From assembly GCA_958295925.1 (NCBI GenBank), contig CATQHL010000001.1, positions 2,404,780-2,468,779 on the forward strand: a stretch of 64,000 nucleotides of DNA, given 5' to 3'. The DNA comes from an uncultured Acidimicrobiales bacterium. Its GTDB lineage: Bacteria > Actinomycetota > Acidimicrobiia > Acidimicrobiales > CATQHL01. Under the pieces are notes generated by a model. It had not been told where the DNA came from. It saw only the letters and a list, made by a program, of their open reading frames with translations, and did no database searches. The stretch's first letter is position 1, and every line of letters starts with the position of its first letter. This document shows positions 19,448 to 28,929 of this stretch, in pieces. The position numbers were made by a program, and so were the translations under genes.

Positions 19448-19509
19448 TCCAGGCGCCGGTTCAGGCGTCTGATTCCGTCTAGTGCAGCGCCCGGCTTGAC
19501 GGCCCAACG

Positions 19510-21078
19510 TCACTGGCGCCAGATCTTTCGCCCGATCGGGCGAAGCAAGTCACGAGCTGCCGGATGGCCGCTGATGCTGGCCCCCAGGAGGTACACAAGT
19601 CCTGTTGCCGCCACGCAGAGAGGGGCGGCAGCCAGGGCGTGCATGCCGCGTGTTCCCAGCAGCATGAGCAGACCCGCCAGCACAGACAGGAAGGCGGCGG
19701 GCAGCAGCTGAACAGTCAGGCGTCCAAACAGGGGGATTATCCCGAAGCGCTGGCGAACCCTGCGCCGGAGCAGCCCGAACTCCATCCAGGAAGCCAGCGC
19801 GGCACCCAGCGCCAGGCCGACCGCCCCAAGACGGCGGATGTCCGTCCCCGCCCTGGTCTCGGCGTCCAGGAACCAGAAGGCCGGCAAGTCCCCCATTCTG
19901 AAGAAATTCCCGTCGATTACGCCCACCCTGTCCAGCTGAAGCATCAGGGCCAAGCCTGCCATGGCAGAGAAGATCAGCCTGCCGGCGGCGATGCGAGCCG
20001 GGCCCCGCACGTCGCCCGCTGCGTAGCAGGTGTTCTGCAGCAGCCTTGAAAGCCCGGCCGCCACTATTCCCAGGCTGTAGGCGGCCAGCACCAGCCAGAC
20101 GACCAGGGTGTCGTCGGAGGTGAAGTTCAACCGCTCGTAGAGAGCCCCCACTATCTGGCGCCCCAGTACCACGAACGCGACCATGAAGTAGACGAGGAAC
20201 AGCAGCACCCTCGCGGAACCCACCACCAGCCGCTCAGTGAGCATTTCCTGGCTCCTCTGCTCGCGGGACATCTCAGGCAGGTCGGCGGCTGCCACGGCGA
20301 TGGCGAACACGCTGATGGGAAGGAGGTACAGCACCTGGGCCCGATCCAGGAAAGCCACAGCCCCGGTGGCCAGCAGGGAGGCCAGGATCACATCCACGTA
20401 GGCGGAGATGGCGACCACCCCGCGCCCTGCCACTGCCGGCCCGAACCTCTTGATCACCTCCCGAACCTCCCGCATCCGGATGCTTATGCTCAGTCGCAGC
20501 CTCGGCGCGAGGCGCAGCACTGCGGGCACCTGGCTGAAGAACTGCAGCCCCCCGCCGACAAGAACCCCCCACGCCGCCGCTTCGGCAACCCCGACCTCGC
20601 CCAACCCGGCGATGCCCGCGCCGGCCACCGCTGCGATGATGGCCAGGTTCCACAGCGCCGGAGCCACGAACGAGAGGAAGAAGCGCCGATGGGCGTTCAA
20701 CACCCCCAGGCACCAGGCCGCCATCACGATGAAGCCCACCCCTCCCACCATTACCCGCAGCAGATAGGTGGTGAGCTCGGCACGAAGGCCTCCGAATCCC
20801 GGCGCCACGAGAGAGGTGAGCGGCCCGGCCAGGAACAGCGCCACTAGCACCATCCCGCCAGTGATCGCAGCGAGCAGCCCTGCCACGGCACCGGCCAGGC
20901 GACCGGCCTTCTCCTCGTCGCCTTCCGCGAGAACCTGTGAGTAGACAGGGATGAATGAGGCCGAGAGGGCGCCTTCCCCTAAGAGATTCTGGAGCAGCTT
21001 GGGAATGCGCAGCGCAGCCCCGAAGGCGTCAGCCCCGGCCCTGGTGCCGAGAAAGGCGCCGAGCAGTATCTCGCGCAC
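19510..21078 (-). CDS. murJ: Lipid II flippase MurJ, start uncertain
   Basis: MurJ (MviN) moves lipid II across the membrane. The 522 residues contain about 13-14 spans and the family N-terminal region GAFLGTRAGADAFGAALRIPKLLQNLLGEGALSASFIP (landmark: residues 8-45). The start at GTG 21078 is doubtful: the same frame stays open to a TAA at 21231-21229 and reads RLAGLVRE just before the GTG, which matches the MurJ N-terminus, yet this stretch contains no ATG, GTG or TTG. An ATG at 21182 exists in another frame. A rare start codon or a one-base frameshift could explain this. The nucleotide-binding-like C-terminal extension of some actinobacterial MurJ proteins is absent. Confidence 0.88.
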   Translation of the reverse strand: MREILLGAFLGTRAGADAFGAALRIPKLLQNLLGEGALSASFIPVYSQVLAEGDEEKAGRLAGAVAGLLAAITGGMVLVALFLAGPLTSLVAPGFGGLRAELTTYLLRVMVGGVGFIVMAAWCLGVLNAHRRFFLSFVAPALWNLAIIAAVAGAGIAGLGEVGVAEAAAWGVLVGGGLQFFSQVPAVLRLAPRLRLSISIRMREVREVIKRFGPAVAGRGVVAISAYVDVILASLLATGAVAFLDRAQVLYLLPISVFAIAVAAADLPEMSREQRSQEMLTERLVVGSARVLLFLVYFMVAFVVLGRQIVGALYERLNFTSDDTLVVWLVLAAYSLGIVAAGLSRLLQNTCYAAGDVRGPARIAAGRLIFSAMAGLALMLQLDRVGVIDGNFFRMGDLPAFWFLDAETRAGTDIRRLGAVGLALGAALASWMEFGLLRRRVRQRFGIIPLFGRLTVQLLPAAFLSVLAGLLMLLGTRGMHALAAAPLCVAATGLVYLLGASISGHPAARDLLRPIGRKIWRQ

Positions 21079-21326
21079 CAGCCCGGCGAGACGGGAGACG
21101 ATGATGCCGGCGCCAACAAGCCCCGCGCGCCTTCCGCTCTGGCTGCGTCGCGATCTGAAACCCTCCCTCGGGTCGGGCTCATGGGGTTCCGGGGGGGACG
21201 GTCCCGGTGTTTGGGCAATGCGGCCATCTTAAGAAAAAGGAGTGCGCCGGGGCTTCTTCTGCCTGTGGGCGGGTGCCGGGCGCGCCGGGCTTATCCATTT
21301 GCCTGGCCACAGGTAGGATTCTTGCC

Positions 21327-22661
21327 ATGGACGCCATGGACATCGGGTCAGCGGCTCCCGCAGCAGAGACGGCGGGGGATGCCGGCCTGCCCTCCGGCGC
21401 GATGCGGGAGATGGTCGAGGCTCTCGGCCGACGGGCCAGGGCTGCGGCCCCCTTTGTGGGAAAGGCGTCCACCAGGGCGAAGAACGATGCGCTGCTTGCC
21501 GGGGCCGAGGCGCTCCAGGATCGAAGCGGCGTTCTGCTGGAGGCCAACGAAGCCGACGTTGCAGACGCCAGGGAGGCCGGGATCTCTGCCTCCCTGCTTG
21601 ATCGGCTGCGACTCTCCGAGAGCCGCATCGAGGGGATGGCCGGGGGGTTGCGTCAACTGATCGACCTCGAAGACCCGGTGGGCGCGGTTGTCGCAGCCTT
21701 CGAGCGCCCCAACGGTCTTCGAATTGAGCAGGTGAGGGTTCCCCTTGGCGTGGTCGGGATCGTCTACGAGAGCCGTCCTAACGTAACAAGCGACGCAGCG
21801 GGTCTCTGCCTCAAGTCTGGCAACGTGGCGTTGCTGCGGGGATCCTCGGCTGCCCTTCGGTCGAACAGGGCGATAGCGGGCGTCCTTCACGATGCGTATG
21901 AGTCGTCGGGCATCGTCCGCGACGCCCTGGTACTGCTCGATCACCCAAGCCGCGAGGCCGGGGTGGAGATGATGAGGCTTGACGACTGCGTGGATTGCCT
22001 CATTCCCCGTGGCGGCCCTTCCCTCATCAGAACCATCCGGGACAACGCCACCGTCCCGTACATCCTCGACGGAGACGGAAATTGCCACGTCTACGTGGAC
22101 GCCGACGCTGACCTGGGCATGGCCGAGACCATCGCAGTGAACGGAAAGACGCAGCGCCCGTCGGTGTGCAACGCCACGGAGTCGCTGGTGGTGCACGCCG
22201 ACGTGGCTGCAGAGTTCCTGCCGGCGGCCATGCGCGCCATGCCCGAGGTCTGTTTCGTGGGCGACGGGAAGGCGCAGGCGCTGGCGAGCGCCGCAGGCCT
22301 GACGGGGATGGGCTCGGCCACCGAGGCGGATTTTGCCACGGAGTTTCTCGACTACAAGCTTTCGGTGCGTGTCGTCGGCTCTCTCGACGAGGCGATCGAG
22401 CACGTCAACCGATACGGGACGGGGCACTCAGAGGTCATCGTCACATCCTCTGAGCAGTCGGCGGAGCGATTTTGCGCGGAGGTGGACGCAGCCTGCGTGC
22501 TGGTGAACGCGTCAAGCCGCTTCGTGGACGGGGAGGAGATGGGCTACGGGGCCGAGATCGGAATCAGCACCCAGAAGCTGCATGTGCGCGGCCCGATGGG
22601 CCTGGTCCACCTCACTGCGGTGAAGAACGTCATTCGCGGCAACGGTCACATCCGCAGCTGA
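21327..22661 (+). CDS. proA: Gamma-glutamyl phosphate reductase
   Basis: ProA reduces glutamyl phosphate to glutamate semialdehyde in proline synthesis. The 444-residue product is an aldehyde-dehydrogenase-fold enzyme with VPLGVVGIVYESRPNVTSDAAGLCLKSGN as a landmark near residue 135, and the catalytic cysteine in TQRPSVCNATE. It ends with GAEIGISTQKLHVRGPMGL, the family end. The start ATG 21327 is chosen over an upstream GTG-opened frame at 21207 that shows no family similarity; ATG 21336 is possible too. The partner proB lies in an upstream cluster. Confidence 0.95.
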   Translation: MDAMDIGSAAPAAETAGDAGLPSGAMREMVEALGRRARAAAPFVGKASTRAKNDALLAGAEALQDRSGVLLEANEADVADAREAGISASLLDRLRLSESRIEGMAGGLRQLIDLEDPVGAVVAAFERPNGLRIEQVRVPLGVVGIVYESRPNVTSDAAGLCLKSGNVALLRGSSAALRSNRAIAGVLHDAYESSGIVRDALVLLDHPSREAGVEMMRLDDCVDCLIPRGGPSLIRTIRDNATVPYILDGDGNCHVYVDADADLGMAETIAVNGKTQRPSVCNATESLVVHADVAAEFLPAAMRAMPEVCFVGDGKAQALASAAGLTGMGSATEADFATEFLDYKLSVRVVGSLDEAIEHVNRYGTGHSEVIVTSSEQSAERFCAEVDAACVLVNASSRFVDGEEMGYGAEIGISTQKLHVRGPMGLVHLTAVKNVIRGNGHIRS

Positions 22662-22672
22662 TCTGCGTGGCG

Positions 22673-23545
22673 ATGGGAGGGAAATTCGAAAGTTCCGAGG
22701 ACGTCCTCCGCGCCCTTGCGGGGGTTCGCTACCTGTGTGACAAGCGCGTGGCCGGGGCGGTCTACCTCGCAGACTGCCTGGAGAGACCGGTGCTGGTTGA
22801 AGGACCTGCCGGCACGGGAAAGACGCAGCTGGCCAAGAGCGTGGCCGAGATCTGCGGCGCCCGGCTCATCAGGCTTCAGTGCTACGAGGGGCTTGACGAG
22901 GGAAAGGCGCTGTATGAGTGGAACTACAGGAAGCAGCTTCTCCGCATCCAGGCGGAGCGGGAGGAGCGAGCCTGGGGGGACATTTCCGAGGACATATTCT
23001 CGGAGGAGTTCCTGCTGACGCGCCCTCTCCTCGAGGCCATAAGGGCGGAAGACCCGGTAGTGCTTCTGCTCGACGAGGTGGACCGCATCGAGGTGGAGAC
23101 CGAGGCCCTGCTGCTGGAGGTCCTGAGCGAGTACCAGGTGTCGATCCCCGAGCTGGGAACGATGCGGGCCGTGCAGATTCCCCGGGTGTTTCTCACGTCT
23201 AACAGCACGCGTGAACTCTCCGAGGCTCTCAAGCGGCGCTGCCTCTACCTTTACATCGACTACCCGGAGGTCGGGCGGGAGCGGGAAATCTTGCTTGCAA
23301 AGGTGCCGGGAATCTCAGATGACCTGGCAGGGGAGGTGGCGCGCATCGTGCGATCAGTCCGCAGGCTTGATCTCAGGAAACCCCCCTCCGTCTCGGAGTC
23401 GCTGGACTGGGCGCGAACCCTGGTGATGCTCGGCGCCGAACAAGTCGACCCGGAGGTTTTCGACGAGACGGCCACCTCCCTTCTGAAGTACCGCAGCGAC
23501 ACCGAGCGGGCGCAGAGGGAACTGGCCGGCCTGGGCGCCCGCTAG
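22673..23545 (+). CDS. MoxR-family AAA+ ATPase
   Basis: The 290-residue product is a MoxR-type AAA+ chaperone ATPase with Walker A GPAGTGKT at residues 44-51, Walker B VLLLDEVDRIE around 131-140, and sensor 1 in FLTSNSTRELSEALKRRC. MoxR proteins commonly act with a VWA-domain partner to mature or load metal cofactors; here the VWA protein is the next gene, 27 bases on. The start was set at ATG 22673, with an in-frame GTG at 22667 as alternative. This sub-type is close to the one paired with CoxE-like proteins in CO-dehydrogenase clusters, but no such oxidoreductase is nearby. Confidence 0.9.
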   Translation: MGGKFESSEDVLRALAGVRYLCDKRVAGAVYLADCLERPVLVEGPAGTGKTQLAKSVAEICGARLIRLQCYEGLDEGKALYEWNYRKQLLRIQAEREERAWGDISEDIFSEEFLLTRPLLEAIRAEDPVVLLLDEVDRIEVETEALLLEVLSEYQVSIPELGTMRAVQIPRVFLTSNSTRELSEALKRRCLYLYIDYPEVGREREILLAKVPGISDDLAGEVARIVRSVRRLDLRKPPSVSESLDWARTLVMLGAEQVDPEVFDETATSLLKYRSDTERAQRELAGLGAR

Positions 23546-23572
23546 CCACGCCGGCGACGGCGCCACAGGCGC

Positions 23573-25039
23573 GTGGCTGAAACCAAGGGCAGGCATCGAC
23601 CGGCAGTTATGGAGTCGGTGGGCGCCTGCGAAGAGCGCAACCCTCTGCTTGAGATGCTCGATGGCTTCGCAAAGGCGCTTCGACGGGCGGGGCTCCCGGT
23701 GAGCCTCACAGAGCGCATCGACGCCCTGGAAGCCATCCGCCGCACGGACATTTCCGATCGCGAGGCCTTGAAGAACGCGCTTGGGGCCACCCTCGTGAAG
23801 ACGCAGGCCCACTGGCCCACGTTCGAAGTGCTCTTTGATGTCTTCTTTTCCATCCGGGAGGGCCCCTGCGAGGGTATCGACGACACATGGCTCGACGAGT
23901 TGGCGGTCGCCGATTCCGTTATTGCCCGCGACGGGCGGCCCCCGGCGCAGAGCGAGGCGGAACTCGCGGAGATGCTGATGGCTGCGCTCGCCGCCGGAGA
24001 CCTGGGCATGCTCGCCGCACTCGCCCGGGGGGCGGTGGGGCGCTACGCAGGGATGCAGCCTGGACGCCCCGTGGGGGGCACGTACTACCTCTACCGCACC
24101 ATGCGCAACCTGCGGCTTGAAGAGATGATTGATGAGTTGATGGCGGGATCGGAGGCGCAGACGCCCCTGGAGATCAGGCTTGAACGTGAGGAGTTTGAGG
24201 ATCGGGCGGAGATGCTGCGTCGGGAGATAGAGGCGGTGATCCGCCGCAGGCTGGTGGCTGACAGGGGTCATGAGGCCCTCGCGCGCACGCTCAGCAAGCC
24301 GCTGCCCGAGGACGTGGAGTTCATACACGCAAGCCGTGATGAGCTCGAACAGATTCGCAGGGCAGTGGTGCCGCTCACAAGAAAACTGGCTGCACGGCTG
24401 TCGCGCAGGCGCAGGCAGCGCGACAGGGGCCACCTTGACTACCGGCGCACGTTCAGGGACTCCCTTGGCTTCGGTGGGGTGCCCGTAGAGCCAAAATTCC
24501 GCCGCCCGCGCCCGTCGAAGCCGGAAATCGTGATAATCGCGGACATCAGCGGCTCCGTCGCCGCTTTCGCCCGCTTCACCCTGCACTTCATGTACGCCAT
24601 CAACAGCAACTTTTCAAAGGTGCGCTCGTTTGTCTTCATCGACGGGGTCGACGAGGTGACGCACTTGTTCGAGAACAGCGACGACATGGAGACATCCATC
24701 ATGCGGATAAACACCGAGGCTGACGTGGTTTGGGTGGACGGTCACTCCGACTACGGGCACGCCCTCGGCGCCTTCCGGGATCGTTACGGGAAGGCGGTCG
24801 GCACACGCACCTCGGTGCTGATTCTGGGTGACGGCCGCAACAACTACCACGCCTCGGGCGCTGAGGCGCTCGAAAAGCTGCACCGCAGGTCGCGCCGCCT
24901 TTTCTGGCTCAACCCCGAGCCACGCTCCTACTGGAACTCCGGCGACTCAATTATGGCCGAGTACAGGCCTCACTGCGACGGCGTGTTTGAGGTGAGGACG
25001 CTCAGGCAGCTGGAGCGATTCGTGGAACAGACCTTCTAG
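23573..25039 (+). CDS. VWA-domain protein of the CoxE type
   Basis: The 488-residue protein pairs with the MoxR ATPase encoded just upstream. Its C-terminal half is a von Willebrand A domain with MIDAS motif DISGS at residues 324-328 and a later ILGDGRNNY that supplies the distal metal ligand region. The N-terminal half is helical and charged, as in CoxE/DUF2201-like proteins. GTG 23573 is the longest start; ATG 23609 is possible. The 3' end is part of a duplicated 37-bp sequence. The client enzyme is unknown. Confidence 0.87.
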   Translation: MAETKGRHRPAVMESVGACEERNPLLEMLDGFAKALRRAGLPVSLTERIDALEAIRRTDISDREALKNALGATLVKTQAHWPTFEVLFDVFFSIREGPCEGIDDTWLDELAVADSVIARDGRPPAQSEAELAEMLMAALAAGDLGMLAALARGAVGRYAGMQPGRPVGGTYYLYRTMRNLRLEEMIDELMAGSEAQTPLEIRLEREEFEDRAEMLRREIEAVIRRRLVADRGHEALARTLSKPLPEDVEFIHASRDELEQIRRAVVPLTRKLAARLSRRRRQRDRGHLDYRRTFRDSLGFGGVPVEPKFRRPRPSKPEIVIIADISGSVAAFARFTLHFMYAINSNFSKVRSFVFIDGVDEVTHLFENSDDMETSIMRINTEADVVWVDGHSDYGHALGAFRDRYGKAVGTRTSVLILGDGRNNYHASGAEALEKLHRRSRRLFWLNPEPRSYWNSGDSIMAEYRPHCDGVFEVRTLRQLERFVEQTF

Positions 25040-25131
25040 CCCGGGTGATTCTGAAGCCGGGAGGGAGACCATGGGAGGGCTTCGGGCAGGCAACTGGAAC
25101 GGATCTTCTTGCCCCGGTGATTCTGAAGCGG
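25023..25131 (+). repeat. 37-bp direct repeat at the 3' end of the VWA gene
   Basis: Copies at 25023-25059 and 25095-25131 match at 32 of 37 positions with a 72-base spacing. The first copy covers the last codons and stop of the VWA gene; the second lies in the 273-base gap before polA. Apart from this duplication I see nothing convincing in that gap; a short minus-strand frame there merely reads the repeat twice. Confidence 0.8.
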
Positions 25132-25312
25132 CGGCGGCGAATCTCTAAACTGCAGTCGGTGAGTGAAAAAAAGAGCCGACGCCCGCCTGGCCCCTCGCCG
25201 AGGATGTCAATGTCGCTAGACTCGGCTCGTCGCCTGGTCCCAGGCGAGGGATTGTGAAGGACGCTCATCGTGGCGCTGACAGGGAGACCGGGGCGGGCAC
25301 GCCACTAAACGC

Positions 25313-28048
25313 TTGACTGACCTTCTGCTTATAGACGGACACTCCCTGGCTTACAGGGCGTTCTATGCAATCCCGGACGACATGGCCACCTCCTCAGGGC
25401 AGGCCACAAACGCCGTCTACGGCTTCACGCACATGCTGATCAACCTGCTGAAGGATCAGCGACCGAGGCGGCTGGCAGTGGCCTTCGACCTGCCCGGCAA
25501 GACGTTTCGCCACGATCTCGACGAGGAGTACAAGGCAACGCGCAAGAAACCGCCGGATCTGTTCATATCCCAGCTGGAGTTGATCAGGGACGTGCTGGAC
25601 GCTTTGGGGATGACGGTACTGGGGGTTGCCGGCGTGGAGGCGGACGACATTCTGGCAACCGTCGCCTCCCAGGCCCGCGACAGCGGGATGAAGGTGGTCG
25701 TCGTCACAGGGGACCGCGACGTCTTCCAACTAGTGGAGGATCCCTACGTCTCAGTGATGCTGACCCGCAGGGGGGTGTCGGAATACTCGGTCTACGACGA
25801 AGCCGGGATCAAGCAGCACACGGGGGTGAGGCCCGCCGACTACGTGGAGTACGCGGCCCTGCGGGGAGACGCGTCAGACAATCTGCCTGGGGTTCCAAAG
25901 GTGGGGGAAAAGACCGCGGCTGTTCTCATCAACGACTGCGGCGGGATCGATGGTGTCTACGAGAGGATTGCCGAGCACCCGCCGGCGCGGCGCAAGGCCC
26001 TTGTGGAAAACGAGCCCCGGGTGCGCCTCAACGTGGAGATGATGACGCTGCGGCGCGACGTTGAACTGCCTGTGTCGGTTGACGACCTTTTCTTTGAGCC
26101 CGACGTCGAGAGGGTGCGCGAACTCTTCGGCTTCCTGGAGTTCAACAGGTTAATCGAGAGGCTGGGCGAGGTCGTGGGCGACTTCGGGGAGGGTGGGGGA
26201 ACAAAGCCTGTCCTCGCCACGGTGCTCGATACGTCGGATTCGGGGGAGGCGGCCGGCCTGCTGGCGGAGGCATCTGCCAAGGGCGGGCCGACCTCGATTG
26301 GCTTCGCGCCCAACCCCGAGAAGAGGCACTCGCCCCCGCCTGGTCTTGCTGTGGCGATGGAGGGCAGGGACGAGGTTCTCTGGCTGGGCGAGGAGATGCT
26401 TGCCACGCCGGAGGTCGCCCGGGCTCTTGCCGATCTGCTGGGGCCGGAGGGCCCTCCCCTCTGCGCCCACGATTCCAAGGAGGGCGTCGTCTCCCTGCTT
26501 TGCGCGGGATTGGATGTTCGAAGCTTGCGGATGGACACTGCCATTGCCGCCTACCTGCTCAACCCCTCCCGTCCGCCGCATTCCGTAAAGGAGATGCTTG
26601 AGCGCTACACGGAGTTTCACATTCCCGACGAGTTGCCGGGGCAGGAGGCAGCCCCCGCTGAGCAACTCTCGCTTGGTGGCGTGGGCGGCGGGGAGGCGCC
26701 CACGCTCGGCTTGGATGGATCGGAGAGATCCGAGGCCGAAAAGCGGGATGTGGCCACCGCAACCCTGGCCTGCTCACTCGCAGCGGCGGGGCTGAGGAAG
26801 GCCCTGGCGTCGGCCGGGATGGAAGATCTGCACGACAAGGTGGAAATTCCCCTCGTGCGGGTGCTGGCCAAGATGGAGCACCGGGGCATCGGGGTGGATC
26901 TTCCAGGCTTGAGGGCACTCACTGCGAAGCTGCGCGAACGCGCCGAGGCGTTGCGCGAGCGCGTCCTGGCCGAAGCCGGCGGAGAGGAGTTCAACCTCAA
27001 CTCCCCCAAGCAGTTGGGCAAGGTTCTCTTCGGGAAGCTGAAGCTGACCCCCACGAAGAAGACGAGGACAGGTGCGTACTCCACCGACGCCCGCGAGCTC
27101 GAGAAGATGAGAGGCGAGCACCCCGTCATCGAGCATCTGCTGGAGTACCGCGAGGCTGCCAAGCTTTTCTCCACCTACGGGCAGGGGCTGCAAAATGAGG
27201 TCAACCCGGCCACCGGGCGCATCCACGCAACCTTCAACCAGACAGTCGCCCGCACCGGACGGCTTAGTTCCGACGCCCCCAACCTGCACAACATCCCGGT
27301 TCGCACAGATCTGGGCAAGGAGTTCCGTGGAGTGTTCGTGGCAGAACCAGGATGCGGGTTGCTGGTTGCCGATTACAACCAGGTCGAGCTGCGCTGCATA
27401 GCCCACCTCTCAGGCGACAGCGGCATGCTCGCAGCCTTTGCCGACGGGGCGGACATCCACGAAGCCACCGCCGCCAGGATCTTCGGCCTTGAGCCCTCCG
27501 AAGTCACCTCCGAGGCCCGGAGCGTGGCCAAGATGGTCTCCTACGGGTTGACCTACGGGATGGAGGCTTACGGTCTTTCCCAGCGGCTGCGCATTCCCAC
27601 CGAGGAGGCGCAGGAGATACTCGACGCCTACTTTGGGGCGTTCACAGGCGTGCGAGACTACATGCAGGCCGCCGTGGCCGAGGCCCGCGAACGGGGATAC
27701 ACCGAGACCCTCTACGGCCGGAGAAGGTTCATCCCGGAGCTCCGCTCAGAGAACGCCCGTATACGACAGGCCGCCGAGCGTCAGGCCATGAACGCAGGAA
27801 TCCAGGGGCTGGCTGCGGACATCTTCAAGGTGGCGCTGGTGAACATAGACCGCTCCCTGGAGGAGGGGGGGCTGCTCAGCCGCATCATCCTTCAGGTGCA
27901 CGACGAGGTGATTCTGGAGGTGCCGGAGGGCGAGGCGGAAGCCGCCGGGGAACTCGTGCTTCGGGAGATGGAAGGGGCGTGTAATCTCCGGGTGCCTCTG
28001 ATTGTTGACATGTCCTTTGGCGGGACGTGGCTTGACGCTAAAAATTAA
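25313..28048 (+). CDS. polA: DNA polymerase I, proofreading site lost
   Basis: The 911-residue polymerase fills gaps in repair and lagging-strand synthesis. The 5'-3' exonuclease is intact (LLIDGHSLAYRAFYA, GVEADDILATVA, VTGDRDVFQL, residues 1-290). The central 3'-5' exonuclease domain is decayed: the usual FDTET acidic pair is replaced by FAPNPE near residue 330, so proofreading is unlikely, as in mycobacterial PolA. The polymerase domain has motif A DYNQVELR from Asp687, motif B RSVAKMVSYGLTYGM and motif C VHDEV. It starts at TTG 25313 (MTDLLLIDGHS), the only start matching the family N-terminus. Confidence 0.96.
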   Translation: MTDLLLIDGHSLAYRAFYAIPDDMATSSGQATNAVYGFTHMLINLLKDQRPRRLAVAFDLPGKTFRHDLDEEYKATRKKPPDLFISQLELIRDVLDALGMTVLGVAGVEADDILATVASQARDSGMKVVVVTGDRDVFQLVEDPYVSVMLTRRGVSEYSVYDEAGIKQHTGVRPADYVEYAALRGDASDNLPGVPKVGEKTAAVLINDCGGIDGVYERIAEHPPARRKALVENEPRVRLNVEMMTLRRDVELPVSVDDLFFEPDVERVRELFGFLEFNRLIERLGEVVGDFGEGGGTKPVLATVLDTSDSGEAAGLLAEASAKGGPTSIGFAPNPEKRHSPPPGLAVAMEGRDEVLWLGEEMLATPEVARALADLLGPEGPPLCAHDSKEGVVSLLCAGLDVRSLRMDTAIAAYLLNPSRPPHSVKEMLERYTEFHIPDELPGQEAAPAEQLSLGGVGGGEAPTLGLDGSERSEAEKRDVATATLACSLAAAGLRKALASAGMEDLHDKVEIPLVRVLAKMEHRGIGVDLPGLRALTAKLRERAEALRERVLAEAGGEEFNLNSPKQLGKVLFGKLKLTPTKKTRTGAYSTDARELEKMRGEHPVIEHLLEYREAAKLFSTYGQGLQNEVNPATGRIHATFNQTVARTGRLSSDAPNLHNIPVRTDLGKEFRGVFVAEPGCGLLVADYNQVELRCIAHLSGDSGMLAAFADGADIHEATAARIFGLEPSEVTSEARSVAKMVSYGLTYGMEAYGLSQRLRIPTEEAQEILDAYFGAFTGVRDYMQAAVAEARERGYTETLYGRRRFIPELRSENARIRQAAERQAMNAGIQGLAADIFKVALVNIDRSLEEGGLLSRIILQVHDEVILEVPEGEAEAAGELVLREMEGACNLRVPLIVDMSFGGTWLDAKN

Positions 28049-28173
28049 ATTCTCAATATCTACTGAAATTCATTGTAAATGATTTAATGCTGATAACATA
28101 GCCCTGCTTCCCCAAAAGTATCGCGTCCCGCTTCCCCGGACGTGAGCAGCAATGGAGGGAGACGGTCGTCGTC

Positions 28174-28914
28174 TTGGATGAGCGTGAGATGGGCTTCGGC
28201 GGAGAGCAGCCCTTCATCAAGCGCCCCGCCGCTGAGAACGGGAAATTCAACTTGGGCAACTGGCAGGATCACCTGCGAGAGCGACTCGGGGGTGCATTGC
28301 GCCGGCGGGGCATGCCTTCACCAGGGAAGGTCGTCGTCGGCTTGGCGGTCACGGCTGTGCTGCTGGTTGGCGGATGCTTTCTGCTTCGGCCCGACCCCGC
28401 CCCGGTTGTCCTGCCCCGGGCGACTGCCGTCATCCCCTCTACGAGCACCACTGCCCTGCCGCCCCAGGAGGTGGAGTTGTTCGTCCACGCCGCCGGGGCG
28501 GTGCTCAACCCCGGCGTGTACCGGCTGGCTGACGGGGCACGCGTGGTCGACCTTCTCCAAGCCTCGGGCGGGGCATCCCCAGAGGCTGACCTGGCCAGGG
28601 TCAACCTCGCCTCCCCCTTGAGCGATGGCGTCCAGGTCTTCTTCCCGTATCAGGGCATAAACCCGCCACCGCCACCGGAGGGCGCCTCCGGCCCTGCATC
28701 GGAGCCGGCGGAAGCCGGGCCGCTCGACATAAACACGGCCTCGGTCTCGGAGCTGCAGAATCTGCCGGGGGTGGGCCCTGTAATCGCTGCGGCAATAGTC
28801 GAGCATCGCAGCAGCAATGGCCCATTTGCGACGGTGGACGACCTGCTGGGGGTGAGTGGGGTGGGTCAGGCCAAGCTTGAGTTGCTCCGCCCACGAGTGG
28901 CAGTGAGTCCCTGA
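28174..28914 (+). CDS. comEA: ComEA-like DNA-binding competence protein
   Basis: ComEA binds incoming DNA outside the membrane and hands it to ComEC. The 246-residue product has a basic N-terminus, a membrane span around residues 52-70, a Pro/Thr linker, an SLBB domain (VELFVHAAGAVLNPGVYRL) and two C-terminal helix-hairpin-helix units (DINTASVSELQNLPGVGPVIA, then GVSGVGQAKLELL). It starts at TTG 28174 or at ATG 28189. The 125 bases before it are unusually AT-rich for this window and probably hold a promoter. comEC follows after 15 bases. Confidence 0.9.
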   Translation: MDEREMGFGGEQPFIKRPAAENGKFNLGNWQDHLRERLGGALRRRGMPSPGKVVVGLAVTAVLLVGGCFLLRPDPAPVVLPRATAVIPSTSTTALPPQEVELFVHAAGAVLNPGVYRLADGARVVDLLQASGGASPEADLARVNLASPLSDGVQVFFPYQGINPPPPPEGASGPASEPAEAGPLDINTASVSELQNLPGVGPVIAAAIVEHRSSNGPFATVDDLLGVSGVGQAKLELLRPRVAVSP

Positions 28915-28929
28915 GCGGGCGGCCCGGTC

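Noticed and set aside
21348..22427. A 359-codon minus-strand frame opposite proA
   Set aside because: Lies wholly inside proA and has no domain signature.
23354..24586. A 410-codon minus-strand frame opposite the MoxR and VWA genes
   Set aside because: The plus-strand genes carry Walker and MIDAS motifs; the antisense frame has none.
25002..25268. Minus-strand frame with a repeated RITxARRSVP motif
   Set aside because: The repeat comes from the 37-bp DNA duplication at the end of the VWA gene, not from a real protein repeat.
28049..28173. Possible small RNA or tRNA in the AT-rich gap after polA
   Set aside because: No cloverleaf or stable hairpin could be drawn; a promoter for comEA is the simpler reading.
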